The translations under genes and the position numbers were made by a program. DNA of 64,000 nt from positions 7,495,484 through 7,559,483 of the forward strand of contig CM072512.1 in assembly GCA_036898135.1 (NCBI GenBank), written 5' to 3'. The notes under the pieces are model-generated. The model worked only from the letters and a program-made list of their open reading frames with translations, had not been told where the DNA came from and made no database searches. Positions 43,520 to 54,388 of the stretch are shown one piece after another (the first letter of the stretch is position 1; every line of letters begins with the position of its first letter). The stretch is from Oncomelania hupensis. Taxonomy: Eukaryota; Mollusca; Gastropoda; Littorinimorpha; Pomatiopsidae.

Positions 43520-44240
43520 CAATATAAAAGGTAAAAAGATGTTTTCCCTGAACCTGCCGCTCGTTGAGGAGAGAGGCGGTCGGGACGTCCCTTTTCTCTG
43601 AAGCAGCTTGACGAATGCGGTCCCCATCTTTTCTTCCTCGCTGCTTGACCTCTCCCGGTTTTATGTAAAGAGAGCCAGTAGGCTGTTCAGTAAGCGTAGC
43701 CGCTGTCAGCAGTTTTCTAGCTTTACCTACTGAACGAAGCGCTTTCCCTCAGCCGCTGTCAGCCACTGGCAGCATAGTGGGGAGCTTACTAACTAGCAAA
43801 GCAAAATGGCGGACGTGGTATGGTTTTCGTTTTATTGACGGATCAACAGAATTACGCTCCTCACTGCTCGATATGACTTCTATTATTGCTGCAATTGTTG
43901 ATGTGATCATTTGTACAACAGTAATCGCAATTTCTAAGTCATTGTTAGTAAATTGACAAAATGGATCAAGGGCAGCCATCTTGATTACACAGTGTGCGTC
44001 AGAATTTGTTCAGTGGACCGAGCATTCGCTGACTAAGCGGCCGAGCGAGCGGCTGCAGGTACCTATTCGCCGCTGGGCAGACCGGTACCGGGTGTGTTAA
44101 GCGCTTGTTTCGTTCTTTTTATGTCTTTCAGTGCTGGCGCTCAAGTATAGCCACACATCCAAGTACTAACCGCGCTGGTTGCTGCTTAACGGAACATTTC
44201 TAGGCCGTGTCCAAACCTCTTCGTTACCGCTTCGCCCAAA
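43520..44240 (-). mobile_element. SINE with 5S-like segment, copy 2 (probably interrupted)
   Basis: On minus, gcggttagtacttggatgtgt preceded by cgttaagcagcaacc (44195-44150) closely follows the 5S rRNA A- to C-box region. Downstream blocks resemble the 344-634 copy (ctcgctgcttgacct / ctcgctgctttacct). About 300 bp around 43735-44030 has no counterpart there and may be an insertion. Confidence 0.5.
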
Positions 44241-44284
44241 ATTCGGTCTAATTTAATCCAACAACTTAAATAAGAAATAACCCC

Positions 44285-44288
44285 CTCC

Positions 44289-44325
<37 letters not shown>

Positions 44326-44480
44326 CTAATTAATTAATTAATGCTAAAATCATTTTTTTTCTGGTAATAAAATATTGAATCTGAATGTTACAATGCATCT
44401 ATCTGTCTGTATGTCTGTCTGTCTGTCTGTCTCTGTCTCTCTCTCTCCCGCTGTTTGTCTTTCTCTCTCTCCCTCTCTCT

Positions 44481-44527
<47 letters not shown>

Positions 44528-44560
44528 TGTGTCTCTCTCCCCCTCTCCCTCTCTCTGCCC
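44285..44560. repeat. (CT)n and (CTGT)n microsatellites
   Basis: CT at 44292-44330 and 44435-44525; CTGT at 44400-44432. Confidence 0.95.
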
Positions 44561-44571
44561 TACCCCAGCCT

Positions 44572-44665
44572 TTCCAGTACGCTGGTCAAACGATCATCTG
44601 TGGTGCCCCAACGACTTTCAAATTACGGGATAGGATATGTTAGAGTAGGATAGGATAGGATAGCC
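44572..44665 (+). pseudogene. LINE 3' fragment (GGATA-tail family)
   Basis: cagtacgctggtcaaacgat to acgggataggatatg, then ggataggataggata. Shortest copy in the window. Confidence 0.85.
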
Positions 44666-44979
44666 TTTCCTACCATATCCTTCATATGCATGATTGTACT
44701 CCGCTTAAAACCAATGGAGGCAGACCCATGCTTTCAAACAAACAATTTATTTCCACATCCTGCCTTCTAGAGCTTCCCAGCTCTCTCCAATATCAAAATA
44801 TCTCAGCAAGTTTTCTCGGAGTTTTGCAGCTTCACCTGGATGGTAACGTGGGGTTTTGTTTTACAACTCCCGTCACGGGTTGCGAGCCAAGAGAGTATCT
44901 GGGACTCAGCAACTACACACACACACAAAGTCAGAAATCTCCTCAACAATAAAACTGGTACCTTAGAGGACCCCACTTT

Positions 44980-45190
44980 GACCACGCCCCCTCGACAGCT
45001 CCTTGTAACATTCACAGTAAGTGTTGCCCCCATTGAAAAATAAGCTTACAACAACAACAAATAACTCTCTCAAAAGGATAGTTATTTTTAAAAATGAATA
45101 AATTCCGTAGTGTTGTGCCTATTAATAGCAACGACAAACCAACGTTCTTCAGCTAAAAATAGCATCTACCAAGGCCTGTAAGAGATAGAT
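44980..45190. repeat. Dispersed repeat F, left part
   Basis: Blocks cattcacagtaagtgttgcc and ttacaacaacaacaaataac, then ..agcatctacc, resemble 55100-55310; the continuation at 46380-46450 (aagcccactgtatcattgag, gcaataacaatgcgaattt) resembles 55378-55430. The LINE at 45199 appears to split it. Low-similarity match by eye. Confidence 0.4.
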
Positions 45191-45198
45191 AGAGATAG

Positions 45199-45825
45199 AT
45201 TTCTCTATCAACTTCTGTCCGCAATCTCGGTGTCACCATTGATCAAACCCTCTCTTTTCAGACGCATGTAGCTAATATTTGTAAAACCTGCTTCTACGAA
45301 ATTCGTAGAATCTCATCCATCCGTCATTTACTTACTGAAGATTCAACTAAGACTCTTCTCTGTGCCTTCGTACTGTCTCGTTTAGATTACTGCAATGCTA
45401 TTCTTTCAGGCTGTCCTAACTATCTTATTTCTAAGTTCCAAAGCGTCCAGAGCCATGCTGCTAGGCTTGTCTTTCGCTCTTCTAAATTTGACCACATCTC
45501 CCCTCTCCTACACTCTCTCCACTGGCTTCCTGTTCAACAGAGAATTTCTCACAAGACTGCCACACTCTGCTATAAGTCCCTTGATGCTTCTGGCCCACAA
45601 TATATATCTGACCTACTCCATCTCTACACCCCATCCCGTCGGCTTCGCTCTTCTGCAGACTCTCGTATCTTTACGATCCCCACTGTCAGGACAAAAACTT
45701 TTGGCCAAAGGTCTTTCTCTTATCAAGCCCCAGTTACCTGGAACCAGCTCCCCCACTTCATCCGTCATTCACCCTCCCTGCCAACCTTCAAAAAACATCT
45801 CAAAACTTATTTATTTCCATCATAG
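45199..45825 (+). pseudogene. CR1/L2-type LINE, C-terminal 208 codons, 5'-truncated
   Basis: This frame, which has no ATG, is open from 45199 to the TAG at 45823-45825. It reads VRNLGVTIDQTLSF, CFYEIRRISSIRHLL, LSRLDYCNAILSG, LLHSLHWLPVQQRI, LHLYTPSRRLRSSADSR, RSFSYQAPVTWNQLP and FKKHLKTYLFPS. It lies C-terminal to the RT catalytic motif and is close to, but distinct from, the 32.6-kb element. The 3' UTR (45826-46165) contains (TG)n and ends gcctagggctttgtttagat .. (AAT)n. 5'-truncated, so non-autonomous. Confidence 0.9.
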
Positions 45826-46099
45826 TCTTTAATCTTGATTGTTTTTGAATATGTTTGGTGTGCTTAAGCTTCTCGCAGTGACTAATTTAATTGATTTTTT
45901 GTTTTCTTTATTATAGAAGTGATTATGTGTGCGTGCGTGCGCGTGTGTGTGTGTGTCTGTGTGTGTGTGTTTTGCAGATGGTGGTTATCAGTGAAAAAAT
46001 TATCTTCTTTTCTTGTTTTGTATGTTTTCTTTTTGATTAGTTGTAAATTTTTGACTTTGTAAACGCCTAGGGCTTTGTTTAGATTAGGCGTCAATAGCC

Positions 46100-46103
<4 letters not shown>

Positions 46104-46165
<62 letters not shown>
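46104..46165. repeat. (AAT)n LINE tail microsatellite
   Basis: About 20 units at the very 3' end of the LINE, supporting its origin from the ATT/AAT tail of this clade. Confidence 0.93.
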
Positions 46166-46534
46166 GAACCCGTAAAAAAGTTGCTTGTAAGGTTTTTCAT
46201 GTGAGGTTGATAAAATAGAGCCTATCTTACCCCAGACACCAAAGACGCACTCTTCAAGACGCGAGGTTCATTCACAAAGAGGGTCAAAGGTCCCACGGCT
46301 AGGGTTTCAATGGACCGTTCAAACAGGGGAAATCACTCCCTTTCAGGACCAAAATGTTAACAATTCAAACATTAGCGGCTGGTTTGAGCAAGGAAAAGCC
46401 CACTGTATCATTGAGTAATGCAATAACAATGCGAATTTTAGGGTCAGCCCGCTTTGGCCGAAAGTAAAAGATTGGAATTGAGGCCTTTTTGAAAAGACTG
46501 ATGAAGTAAAACGACTCCAAAAAGGTAGATCACA

Positions 46535-46798
46535 CCTGGGCTGCGGCAGAACATTCCTATTGATTTAGTGGGCTAAAACCTGGGCTGCGGCAGAACATTC
46601 CTATTGGTTTAGTGGGCTAAAACCTGGGCTGCGGCAGAACATTCCTATTGATTTAGTGGGCTAAAACCTGGGCTGCGGCAGAACATTCTTATTGATTTAG
46701 TGGGCTAAAACCTGGGCTGCGGCAGAACATTCCTATTGATTTAGTGGGCTAAAACCTAAGCGGCGGCAGAACATTCCTATTGATTTAGTGGCTAAGAC
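46535..46798. repeat. 44-bp minisatellite, six units
   Basis: Unit begins cctgggctgcggcagaacat and ends tagtgggctaaaa; starts at 46535, 46579, 46623, 46667, 46711 and 46755. The last unit differs (cctaagcggcgg). Confidence 0.95.
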
Positions 46799-46824
46799 GT
46801 GGACAGCTAAAACGTTTGTAGACG

Positions 46825-47066
46825 AAGCACAATGGAGAGGGTGCGGACTTCCTATGCAGAAGGTCGTGGGTTCGAACCCCGCATAAGGCGAACTTAGGGC
46901 TTTCCCCGGGTACTCCGGTTTACTCCTTCCCTTCAATAAGGGTATTGAATGCAGTCAATCTTAATTTAAAAAATAAGCATTGATTTCTCTTCCGTCTTCT
47001 GTACTAGCTAACTCTGTCAATTGCCGCACTTTGAGTTTGATTGAAGAAAAAACGCGTGATAACATC

Positions 47067-47075
<9 letters not shown>
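46825..47075 (+). mobile_element. SINE family B, copy 5
   Basis: tRNA-like T-arm gtgggttcgaaccccgc, then tttccccgggtactccggtt, ccttcccttcaataagggta, and the ttgccgcactttgagtttga tail followed by (ATT)n 47069-47120. Confidence 0.82.
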
Positions 47076-47109
<34 letters not shown>

Positions 47110-47120
<11 letters not shown>

Positions 47121-47265
47121 CCTTTTTTAAATTTTTATTTAGATTTTTGACACTTTATTGTCCCTTTTTATCGGGAAATTCTGGGCCGCCTATACTGGGG
47201 AAGGCATAGTCGCAGGCTGTGGCGCGCCCAAACCCAACCTACCTAATAAGACATAAGACATTTTA
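47110..47265 (-). mobile_element. SINE family D, copy 2 (partial)
   Basis: ttgacactttattgtccctt, gcaggctgtggcgcgcccaa match 37430-37515; stops near cctacctaataag. Confidence 0.7.
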
Positions 47266-47670
47266 TTTCGCTTCAACTTTTATATCGAAGAAATCTTGGT
47301 GCGCATGGGGTACTCAGTTGTGTAGGCCTATATAATGTAATTTGCTTCTGTTTATACGGAAGAAAAGCACACAATTAAACGCAAGCAATCCTGCATAACA
47401 AACACAATCATACTTACACATATGCCAGCATACCACAACCTTCCGACACTAGGGTGGTTAAATCAATTATAGATTAACACATTGTCTCATCACGGAATGA
47501 CTAGAATTGACAACTTTGTGTGTAGTAAAATGTTGACCTATGTTGTAGATTATAGTCACACGATTATTCGCTCTACCAACTGAGCTACCCGGCCCCACAG
47601 ACCTATGTTGCTCGTGTTTGCACACTTTATCGCGCGCGCTCACGCTTACAAGAAAAATGACATCACAGCA
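47266..47670. other. Unassigned, with a half-tRNA-like block
   Basis: cgctctaccaactgagctac at 47569-47588 is the complement of a tRNA A-box region, without a matching T-arm, so it is probably a SINE relic. Confidence 0.45.
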
Positions 47671-48291
47671 TCTATATATATAAATTGCTTAGCCGGAAGT
47701 CCTTCTTCGCCACTACTATAAAGTTTGTCCGGTATGGACGCTGATCTGGGCAGGTGCTGGCCGCTGGGAATCGGCCTGTTGTGTGCTCTAAACCAGCGAA
47801 ATCGTTATAGCCGACATTTCCTTACCGAACGTTTAACCGTTTCTGAGATAAATAAATAAACAAAATGTCCACAAACTGCAATAGCCTCATTCCGCGCGCT
47901 TCCATTAAAAATCAAATTGAGGTTTCAGCATGTTTTCCCATATAGACCAAAAAATTTATCGTTTTTGTACGAAACATTGATAGCTCAGTTGGTAACACCT
48001 TCGCCTAACGTTTAGGGCGACCCAAGTTCGATTCCGTCGCGGGCCATGTTTTTTTTAATGTTTTTTTTTCCCACTGCAATATGGATATTTTTCTTTTTAA
48101 TTAAGGCTTTTTACCTTTATTATTATTATTCTTCTTCTTATTATTATTATTATTATTATTACTATTATTATTACTATTATTATTATAATTATTATTATTA
48201 TTATTTATAATAGTATATCTTATATCAAATTTTCTTTTAAAACCTTGGTGTTTATGATTTCTATTTGTATTATTCTATATTCAATATTCTT

Positions 48292-48352
<61 letters not shown>

Positions 48353-48373
48353 AGGATCGGGATGGGGTGGTAC

Positions 48374-48445
<72 letters not shown>

Positions 48446-48577
48446 TTTATTTTTATTATTATTATTTATAAACTAATAATAATAATAATAATAAATATTA
48501 TTATAATTATAATATCTTATATCAAATTTTATTTTAAAACCTTGGCGTTTTTTATGATTTCTATTTGTATTATTCAA

Positions 48578-48661
<84 letters not shown>

Positions 48662-49065
48662 CAAGGATCGGGATGAGGTGGTACGTGTAGGTAAAAGGAG
48701 GCTACGGGTAGGTTTAAAGGGGCATGGGTAGGCATAACGGGGATACGGGTATATATATGGGGGTATGGTGATGGTCGATTCCTTTCGTCCCCCTTACGCT
48801 TTGGTGTTGGGGACGTTAATCTAATACCAGACCAGTCGATTCCTTTCATCCATACCTGCGAAACGATCAACGGGGAAGTATCAAGGAGGGTACAGGTAGG
48901 TTACAAGGGGGGTAGGAAAGGTATCAAGGGGTTATGGGGAGGTATCAAGTGGGTGCGGGGAGGTATCAAGGGGGTATGATGAAACTCGCAGACAACGGTT
49001 GTCTCTGTCTACATTTTAAACAGCAAACTGTGTACCCTGGCTTGCCAGGGTACAAAAATCACTAG
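47671..49065 (+). mobile_element. Non-autonomous Helitron with both termini
   Basis: 1,395 bp. The 5' end TCTATATATATAAATTGC follows an A (47670). The 3' end has a 9-bp-stem hairpin gtaccctgg-cttg-ccagggtac (49032-49053), eight bases, then CTAG (49062-49065), followed by T (49066). A|TC..CTRR|T with a subterminal hairpin is the Helitron signature, and no target duplication is expected. It contains a tRNA-like block, several (ATT)n tracts and tandem aggtatcaaggggg units. No Rep/helicase coding. A second copy on the minus strand is at 5175-6049. Confidence 0.88.
47973..48046 (+). other. tRNA-like sequence inside the Helitron
   Basis: A-box gatagctcagttggtaaca and B-box gttcgattccgtcgc at tRNA-like spacing. 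A diverged counterpart is at 5556-5625 in the other Helitron copy, so it is part of the element rather than a host tRNA gene. Confidence 0.6.
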
Positions 49066-49132
49066 TAATATATAACATAAATGATATATGTATTATTTAT
49101 CACTAGACTGACTCTTTCTCTCTTTCTCACAG

Positions 49133-49139
49133 ACACACA

Positions 49140-49190
<51 letters not shown>
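49133..49190. repeat. (CA)n microsatellite
   Basis: About 27 units. Confidence 0.95.
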
Positions 49191-49256
49191 CATTGTCCGA
49201 CTCAGAAAGCGGTACATTGCTAACACTGCTACCGATATTTAAGAATTACTTTGATG

Positions 49257-49322
49257 CTCATTGTCCCCTATACGCATTGTGTCCGGGGACGTTAATTTAT
49301 CCACTGAACTGAACTGAACTTT
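49257..49322 (+). repeat. Retroelement tail fragment (gtccggggacgttaat family)
   Basis: ttgtcccctatacgcattgt .. gtccggggacgttaatttat then (TGAAC)n; identical block at 53970-54022. 49323-49655 is G-rich, unassigned. Confidence 0.75.
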
Positions 49323-49659
49323 GAGGCTGCTAAGTCAACAGTAAAGGGGGGACGGTGCGATAAAGCGTAGCTGGCCTGGGGTGATTACACAACGCTTTGT
49401 TACGATACAGGGAAGGGGGCGGGCGGGAGGGGCCGGCAAGCAAAGAAGGTTGGAGGGGGGGGGGGTAACGTAGTAGTGAAGGGCGGAAAGCGAGAGGGAG
49501 AATTAGGTGGTGATGGGGGGTATAGGGCTTTTGTGGAGAAAGGGAGTGGGTGGTTGGGGAAGTGAGGGCGTTACGGGTTGGGGGTTGCTAGTGGGGTGCA
49601 GCTAAAGTCGCAATGTGTGGGGTGGGGGAGAGGGGGGTAGGAGGACGATTTTCCGTCAT

Positions 49660-49940
49660 GTTTACTGTTGAGTAGAGTGATAGCAGAGGGCACGAAGGTC
49701 CGCTTCATCCTCTCAGTCCTGCACTTGGCAGCGCGGTACCTCTGTCCCGATGGTAGGAGGCAGAACTCGCTGTGGAGAGGGTGAGTGGGGATCTTTCAGG
49801 CTTTGTTGATTGTCCTCACCGTACCCAGGTGTTCTAGGCTCTGTAGGTCAGCACCGATCATTTTCTCAGCCTTCCTCACCACTCTGTCTGATCTGTCTCT
49901 GTCTTCTGAACTGCAGCATGGTGCCACACTGTCAGGTTGA
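49660..49940 (-). pseudogene. LINE C-terminal remnant, different family
   Basis: On minus: DRSDRVVRKAEKMIGADLQ, an in-frame TGA (49796-49798), then HPLHSEFCLLPSGQRYR and AAKCRTERMKRTFVPSAIT. The pattern VVRKAEKxIG..L.SL, then HPLHxxFxLLPSGxRYR..KxRT.R...SFxPxAI is the C-terminus common to many animal LINE polyproteins. One stop and no upstream RT, so a relic. Confidence 0.75.
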
Positions 49941-49964
49941 AAGTAAGTTAATATTAATTGTGTG

Positions 49965-50160
49965 TGTGTGCTTTGTTTTTTGTTTTGTTTAAATTTTGCT
50001 GTGGGAGCAAACCGGAGTACCCGGAGAAAACCCCCAAAACTTCGCCCGAGTCGAAAGCAATTAATATTCGGAGAAACATAACGCCCAAAGGCGGGCCAAT
50101 CCCACACCTGTCATGCCCATTGGTTTCTAGCCTGTGGACAAGGCAAGTTAGACAGTAGTA
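49965..50160 (-). mobile_element. SINE family D, copy 3 (partial)
   Basis: aaattttgctgtgggagcaa, cccggagaaaacccccaaaa, gcccgagtcgaaagcaa, aacataacgcccaaag, tctagcctgtggacaaggca match 37545-37700. An (AGT)n run follows. Confidence 0.75.
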
Positions 50161-50869
50161 GTAGTAGTAGTGGTAGTAGTAGTAGTAGTAGTAGTAGTAG
50201 TTTAGAACGTTTCTCCCTTTTGCGCACACTCCGGTGGTCTTCAGATCCTCAGTAGCAGCTGTTGGAGCTCGGTTTCCGCTACACAGGATCAAGTGACGAG
50301 TTAATTCAATTATAGCCTGACTATGCCACACTGAGCCTTGGCTGTTTTGACCGAGTCCTGCCTTCTCGCTGTCTACTTTCCGACAAAGGGGTAGATCTAC
50401 CCGAGATGATGAATGGGGTGGGCGTGGGGTAGTAGAGGTGCCAACCACGGGTGACACTAGGAACAACGTTTTGACGTCCTCGGTTATGAGTGTTACGGAC
50501 GGAATTAAATTGTCAAACCTTTCTTAGTTTTAGTTTATGTGTAGTATGTGCATGTGGCAGTTTTCTGTAAAGAAGTAGATCTACCCGGAATGATGAATAA
50601 GGGGTGGGCGGAGGCTGAGGAGCAATAAGGGGTGAGCGGAGGGAAAAAAACGTTTGGGTAATTCGGCCGTTTTCTTGTAAAGGGGTAGATCTTCCCGGAA
50701 TGATGAATGGGGTGGGCGGGGGTAAGAGAGCAAAAGCGGTTGACCTGGAAAGGCTGTTTATGAGTTTAGTTGTTCTGACAGTTTTCCTGTTAGGGTAGAT
50801 CTACTTTAGATGATGAATAGGATGAGAGTAGAAACCGATATCTAGGCTATCATCGCACGGACTTAAATA

Positions 50870-51112
50870 AGATATGACGGTCATGCGCTAGACGGGCGAA
50901 TGGCAGGTAAACACAAATATACCCTGCAGGCACTAGGTTCTTTCTCTCTTATCCCCGGTCGCCAAGGATTGTGGTCAGCTGTCTGGGCGTCAGACTATGC
51001 GCCCAAAGGCTGCAAGTGGGCGCACCGGGCGGCTTGAGTTAGATCCTGTATCGTCCAGCGCCTTGAGCAGCTCTTGAGCTGGAAAAGCGCTGTATAAGAA
51101 CAGTTTAAAGAA
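50870..51112 (+). mobile_element. SINE family A inserted in the satellite array
   Basis: atgacggtcatgcgctagac, gttagatcctgtatcgtcca, agcagctcttgagctggaaa and gcgctgtataagaac tail. Head missing. Confidence 0.83.
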
Positions 51113-51420
51113 ATGAAAGGTGAGCTGGAAAAAAAAGAGTCTGAGTTTACGATGTAGGGTGGTTTTGGCAGGTTTTTTTTTATTAAGGGTAGATCCACCC
51201 GGAATGATGAATGGGGTGGGCGGGGTTCATGAGCAAAAACGAATGCGCTGCAAAAATAAAAGAGTGTGAGTTTGCGATGTGGGGTGGTTCGGGCAGGGTT
51301 TTTTTCCATGAGGGTAGATCTACCCGGATTGATGAATGGGTGCGTTGAGGTAGAGGAGCATAATACGAGTGAACTTTTTTTTTTTTTTTTTTAAAGTATT
51401 CGAGTTTATGGTATCGTGTT

Positions 51421-51693
51421 TTCCTCACAGTTGTGAAGAAACGGAAACCCCGAGGGTATGCCCACGTCACCAGAGCATCAGGCAAAAAGCATCCTGCAAG
51501 GAGGCAGAAGAAGAGGGAGACAGAAAAAGAGATGGGAGGACAAAATTCGAGAACAGACTGCTTTTACACTGAACGAAGACATGAGGGTTGCTAAGAACAG
51601 AGAAAGATGGAGTACGCTGGCTAAACGATCATCTGTGGTGCCCCAACGCCCTTTGAGTTACGGGATAGGATAGGATAGGATAGGATAGTTTTA
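51421..51693 (+). pseudogene. LINE 3' fragment inserted in the satellite array
   Basis: Encodes the RRGRQKKRWEDKIREQT region and a C-terminal SSVVPQRPLSYGIG, then (GGATA)5. A neighbouring intact module (51919-51950) shows the pre-insertion sequence: atggtatcgtgtt continues to gttttatc. Several codons are changed relative to other copies. Confidence 0.87.
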
Positions 51694-52261
51694 TCAATTT
51701 TCTTACAAAGGGTAGATTTACCTGGAATGATGAATGGGTGGGCAGGGATTCAGGAGCAAAAATGAATGAGCTACAAGGAAAAAAAGTCTTTGAAGTTACG
51801 ATGTAGGGTGGTTCTGGCAGGGTTTTTCCTATGAGGGGTAGATCTACCCGGAATGATGAATGGGTGCGTTGAGGTAGAGGAGCATAAACGAGTACACGTA
51901 AAAAAATTAAAAGTATTCGAGTTTATGGTATCGTGTTGTTTTATCCGTTTTCTTATTAGGGGTAGATCTAGGCGAATGATGATTGAGTGGGCGGCGTTAG
52001 AAGAGCAAAACCGGGTGACCGGGAAAGACTGAGTTTATGAGTACAAGTTGATCTGGCAGTTTAGGAATTGAAAAGCGGGATTGGGGTGACAATGAAACAG
52101 AAGGAAGAACAAAGTTAATTGTGGAAGAAAAAACAGCATTTAAATGAAAGAGAAGAAAAAGCTGCAGTGCAACTAGAAAAAGGAGAATAGAGAATACCCC
52201 CCCAAAAAAAGCTTTTGCTTGTGGATCTGGGCAGATGGCAACGGCTTTGGTAATGAACATT

Positions 52262-52305
52262 GCTCGTTAACGTCTACACCCACCGTTGGCGATGTGGTGG
52301 ACAGG
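52262..52305 (-). repeat. SINE family C, 3' fragment
   Basis: aacgtctacacccaccgttg and gcgatgtggtggacagg match 33610-33650. 52306-52577 unassigned. Confidence 0.5.
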
Positions 52306-52585
52306 TGGGAGTCATGGCTTAATTATGCCACAGATCCTATTTCTGTTGATAGCTGGTTTTTGCCAAATACACAGCCTTTTCCTGGACCTCTTTAACCTTT
52401 CCCGCTGTTTCTCTACCCTATTCTTAAATGCTGATTGTTATCTTGCAATGAACGGGAATTGAGTTTAGTTTGTTTTCAATGTCTTTTTTCTCTTCTCCAC
52501 CGACATGATAATACAGACAAAATATCAGCCTAAGTGGTTTCGACGAGGGTATTAGTAGACGATCAGTTAGCGTATAGGAACTGAT

Positions 52586-52716
52586 CACATGTGTTTGCAT
52601 CTGGACACGCGAGCGCCTATACCTATGACACATCTCCCTTCTAGTAGTTATAGATAACCAGACTGGAGACGCGTCACAGGTATAGGCGCTCGCGTGTCCA
52701 GATACAAGTGCCTGTG
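52586..52716. mobile_element. Palindromic hAT-like MITE, copy 2 (intact, 131 bp)
   Basis: 8-bp duplication gaactgat at 52578-52585 and 52717-52724. Arms cacatgtgtttgcatctgga and its near-complement ending agtgcctgtg; centre gttatagataac. The cleanest single copy of the family. Confidence 0.87.
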
Positions 52717-52819
52717 GAACTGATTAACTGAGAAAACCCGACAAACGTTTTCGTTGAAGTAATGCTAACATCAAAAAGTAATATTACCCAGAGTGAGCCG
52801 TAGCATTGTTAGGCAGACT

Positions 52820-52985
52820 ATTACGCAAGTACACGAGTACACGGAGAAAACCCTCGGTGACCTCAATTGTCTCGTACATAAAGTCACATACGTTCGCCCC
52901 TTGTGGGAATCGATCCCGCAATCTTCGGCATAGGAAACTGGCGACTAATCCACTGCGCCACGAGGCCACCCCAAGCCAACTGTAT
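52820..52985 (-). mobile_element. SINE family B, 5' part, copy 6
   Basis: Complement of the tRNA-like head (cactgcgccacgaggcc, gggaatcgatcccgca) and of gaccgagggttttctccg. It has the head but lacks the 3' tail. Confidence 0.8.
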
Positions 52986-53031
52986 ATAAGCTACAGACCT
53001 TAGTGGTCGATACCAGTCCCTGATATGCCTA

Positions 53032-54022
53032 GGTGTCCGGGGACATTAATTTACTTAACAAACAAACAAACGTCGATACGGATAAACACTCGCGGCGTTC
53101 GTCGTCCGAGCAGGAGTGGCAGTCCTGCTCTGCGCAGGGGCGCTTTCCGCTTCGTCAGAGGACTTTACCGCAGTTCTTGCCATTCTGAGGTCGAGACGTA
53201 CGGGAGTTTAATGGCAGGGCGGCTTTGCTTCCTGCGGGGATACTTCTAGAAGATGCGTTCAGATCCATGGACATAGCGGCGTGCGGAGATGAGGAGGACG
53301 CACCGTCCCGTGGGTGGCAGTCCAGAAGTCGAAACCGCCGTTTTTGCCTGTGGGTGATTCCGATACGACACTCCGCTTCACCCTTCAACCTCCATTTTCT
53401 ACATTTTGGGGCTCCCCTGGCTAGGCGGCGTACACTTCGCGCGGAAGGGCCCTCCTCGCTTTGTCTTCGCTTGCCTGGTCTTCGGCTGCCCACCTTCTTT
53501 TCCTACGACTGGGCGACGTGGGGCTCCCTGTGGAGAGTGGCGACCTCCGGACAACAGGTGATTCAACGCCAGTGGCTCCTCGCGTCTGCCTTCCTACCCT
53601 CACGCGGCCTATGCTTGGTCACCTCCTTGCAGCCCCATCGGCACTCCTCTTCACGGACCTCCTTGGCGACATTTTTGGCACCCCTTCATCAGCTCGACAT
53701 CTTATTGCTTCATGAGCGTCTTACCACAACACGACTTCCTACAACAACTATCTCATCATGATTTCCTTCCTGTTGTCGCAGCTGCTTCATGCGCTCCATC
53801 TTCTAGCGATTTTACTACTGCAACACGATCTCCTACTTCATCCTGCCTCAAGCTACAGCATCACGACATCTTAATACAACGGCTATCTTCCATCTAAGTC
53901 CCCTATACACATTGTGTCCGGGGACGGTAATCTACCTACTGAACTGAACTGAACTGAACTGGTCGATACGTTGTCCCCTATACGCATTGTGTCCGGGGAC
54001 GTTAATCTATCCACTGAACTGA
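53032..54022 (+). repeat. Dispersed element with gtccggggacgttaat tails
   Basis: Tail block at 53032-53055, then a GC-rich 800-bp body, then two more tail blocks (53897-53960 and 53972-54022), each followed by (TGAAC)n. The body has a 178-codon plus ORF (53225-53761) with no family I recognise and no catalytic motif. It may be the 3' part of a retroelement ending in this tail. Confidence 0.5.
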
Positions 54023-54195
54023 ACTGGTCGATATGATGATGTGGTCGATATGATTAGGATTATCCTAATCATATAGTGTTGGTGTTCTAATGTGTGTGTG
54101 TGGGCACACTTACACAGTGTTATCTGGACAAATCAATGAACATCTACATAACTTGTATTGACATGCCTACTTGTTTTGACGTCAGAACAGTGATC

Positions 54196-54230
54196 CGTTA
54201 GGGTTAGGGCTGGGTTAGGGTTAGGGTTCG
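54196..54230 (+). repeat. Interstitial (TTAGGG)n
   Basis: ttagggttagggctgggttagggttaggg: five TTAGGG-type units with one variant, matching the common metazoan telomere repeat. Confidence 0.8.
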
Positions 54231-54357
54231 AACACTTCACAGTACTTAAAAATGGGGACAAAATATGACCTATTGTCAGCACAACGTATGTGGCGTTTCG
54301 GGAAAGTCATGTTAATACTGTGTAATCTCGGCTGTGTGTGTGTGTGTAGGTGTGTTT

Positions 54358-54388
<31 letters not shown>

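Larger units (their letters stand above)
50385..52065. repeat. Satellite-like array, ~110-130-bp module, interrupted
   Basis: Nine modules are marked by gtagatctacccggaatgat followed by gaatggggtgggcgg, starting near 50391, 50575, 50684, 50795, 51190, 51315, 51712, 51839 and 51962. Between them gagtttatg/gatgtagggtggt and ggcag..tttt blocks recur. A SINE (50870-51112) and a LINE fragment (51421-51693) account for the two longest gaps. Confidence 0.85.

Noticed and set aside
47973..48046. tRNA gene with good A- and B-boxes
   Set aside because: Inside a Helitron and present, diverged, in its other copy; stems are imperfect.
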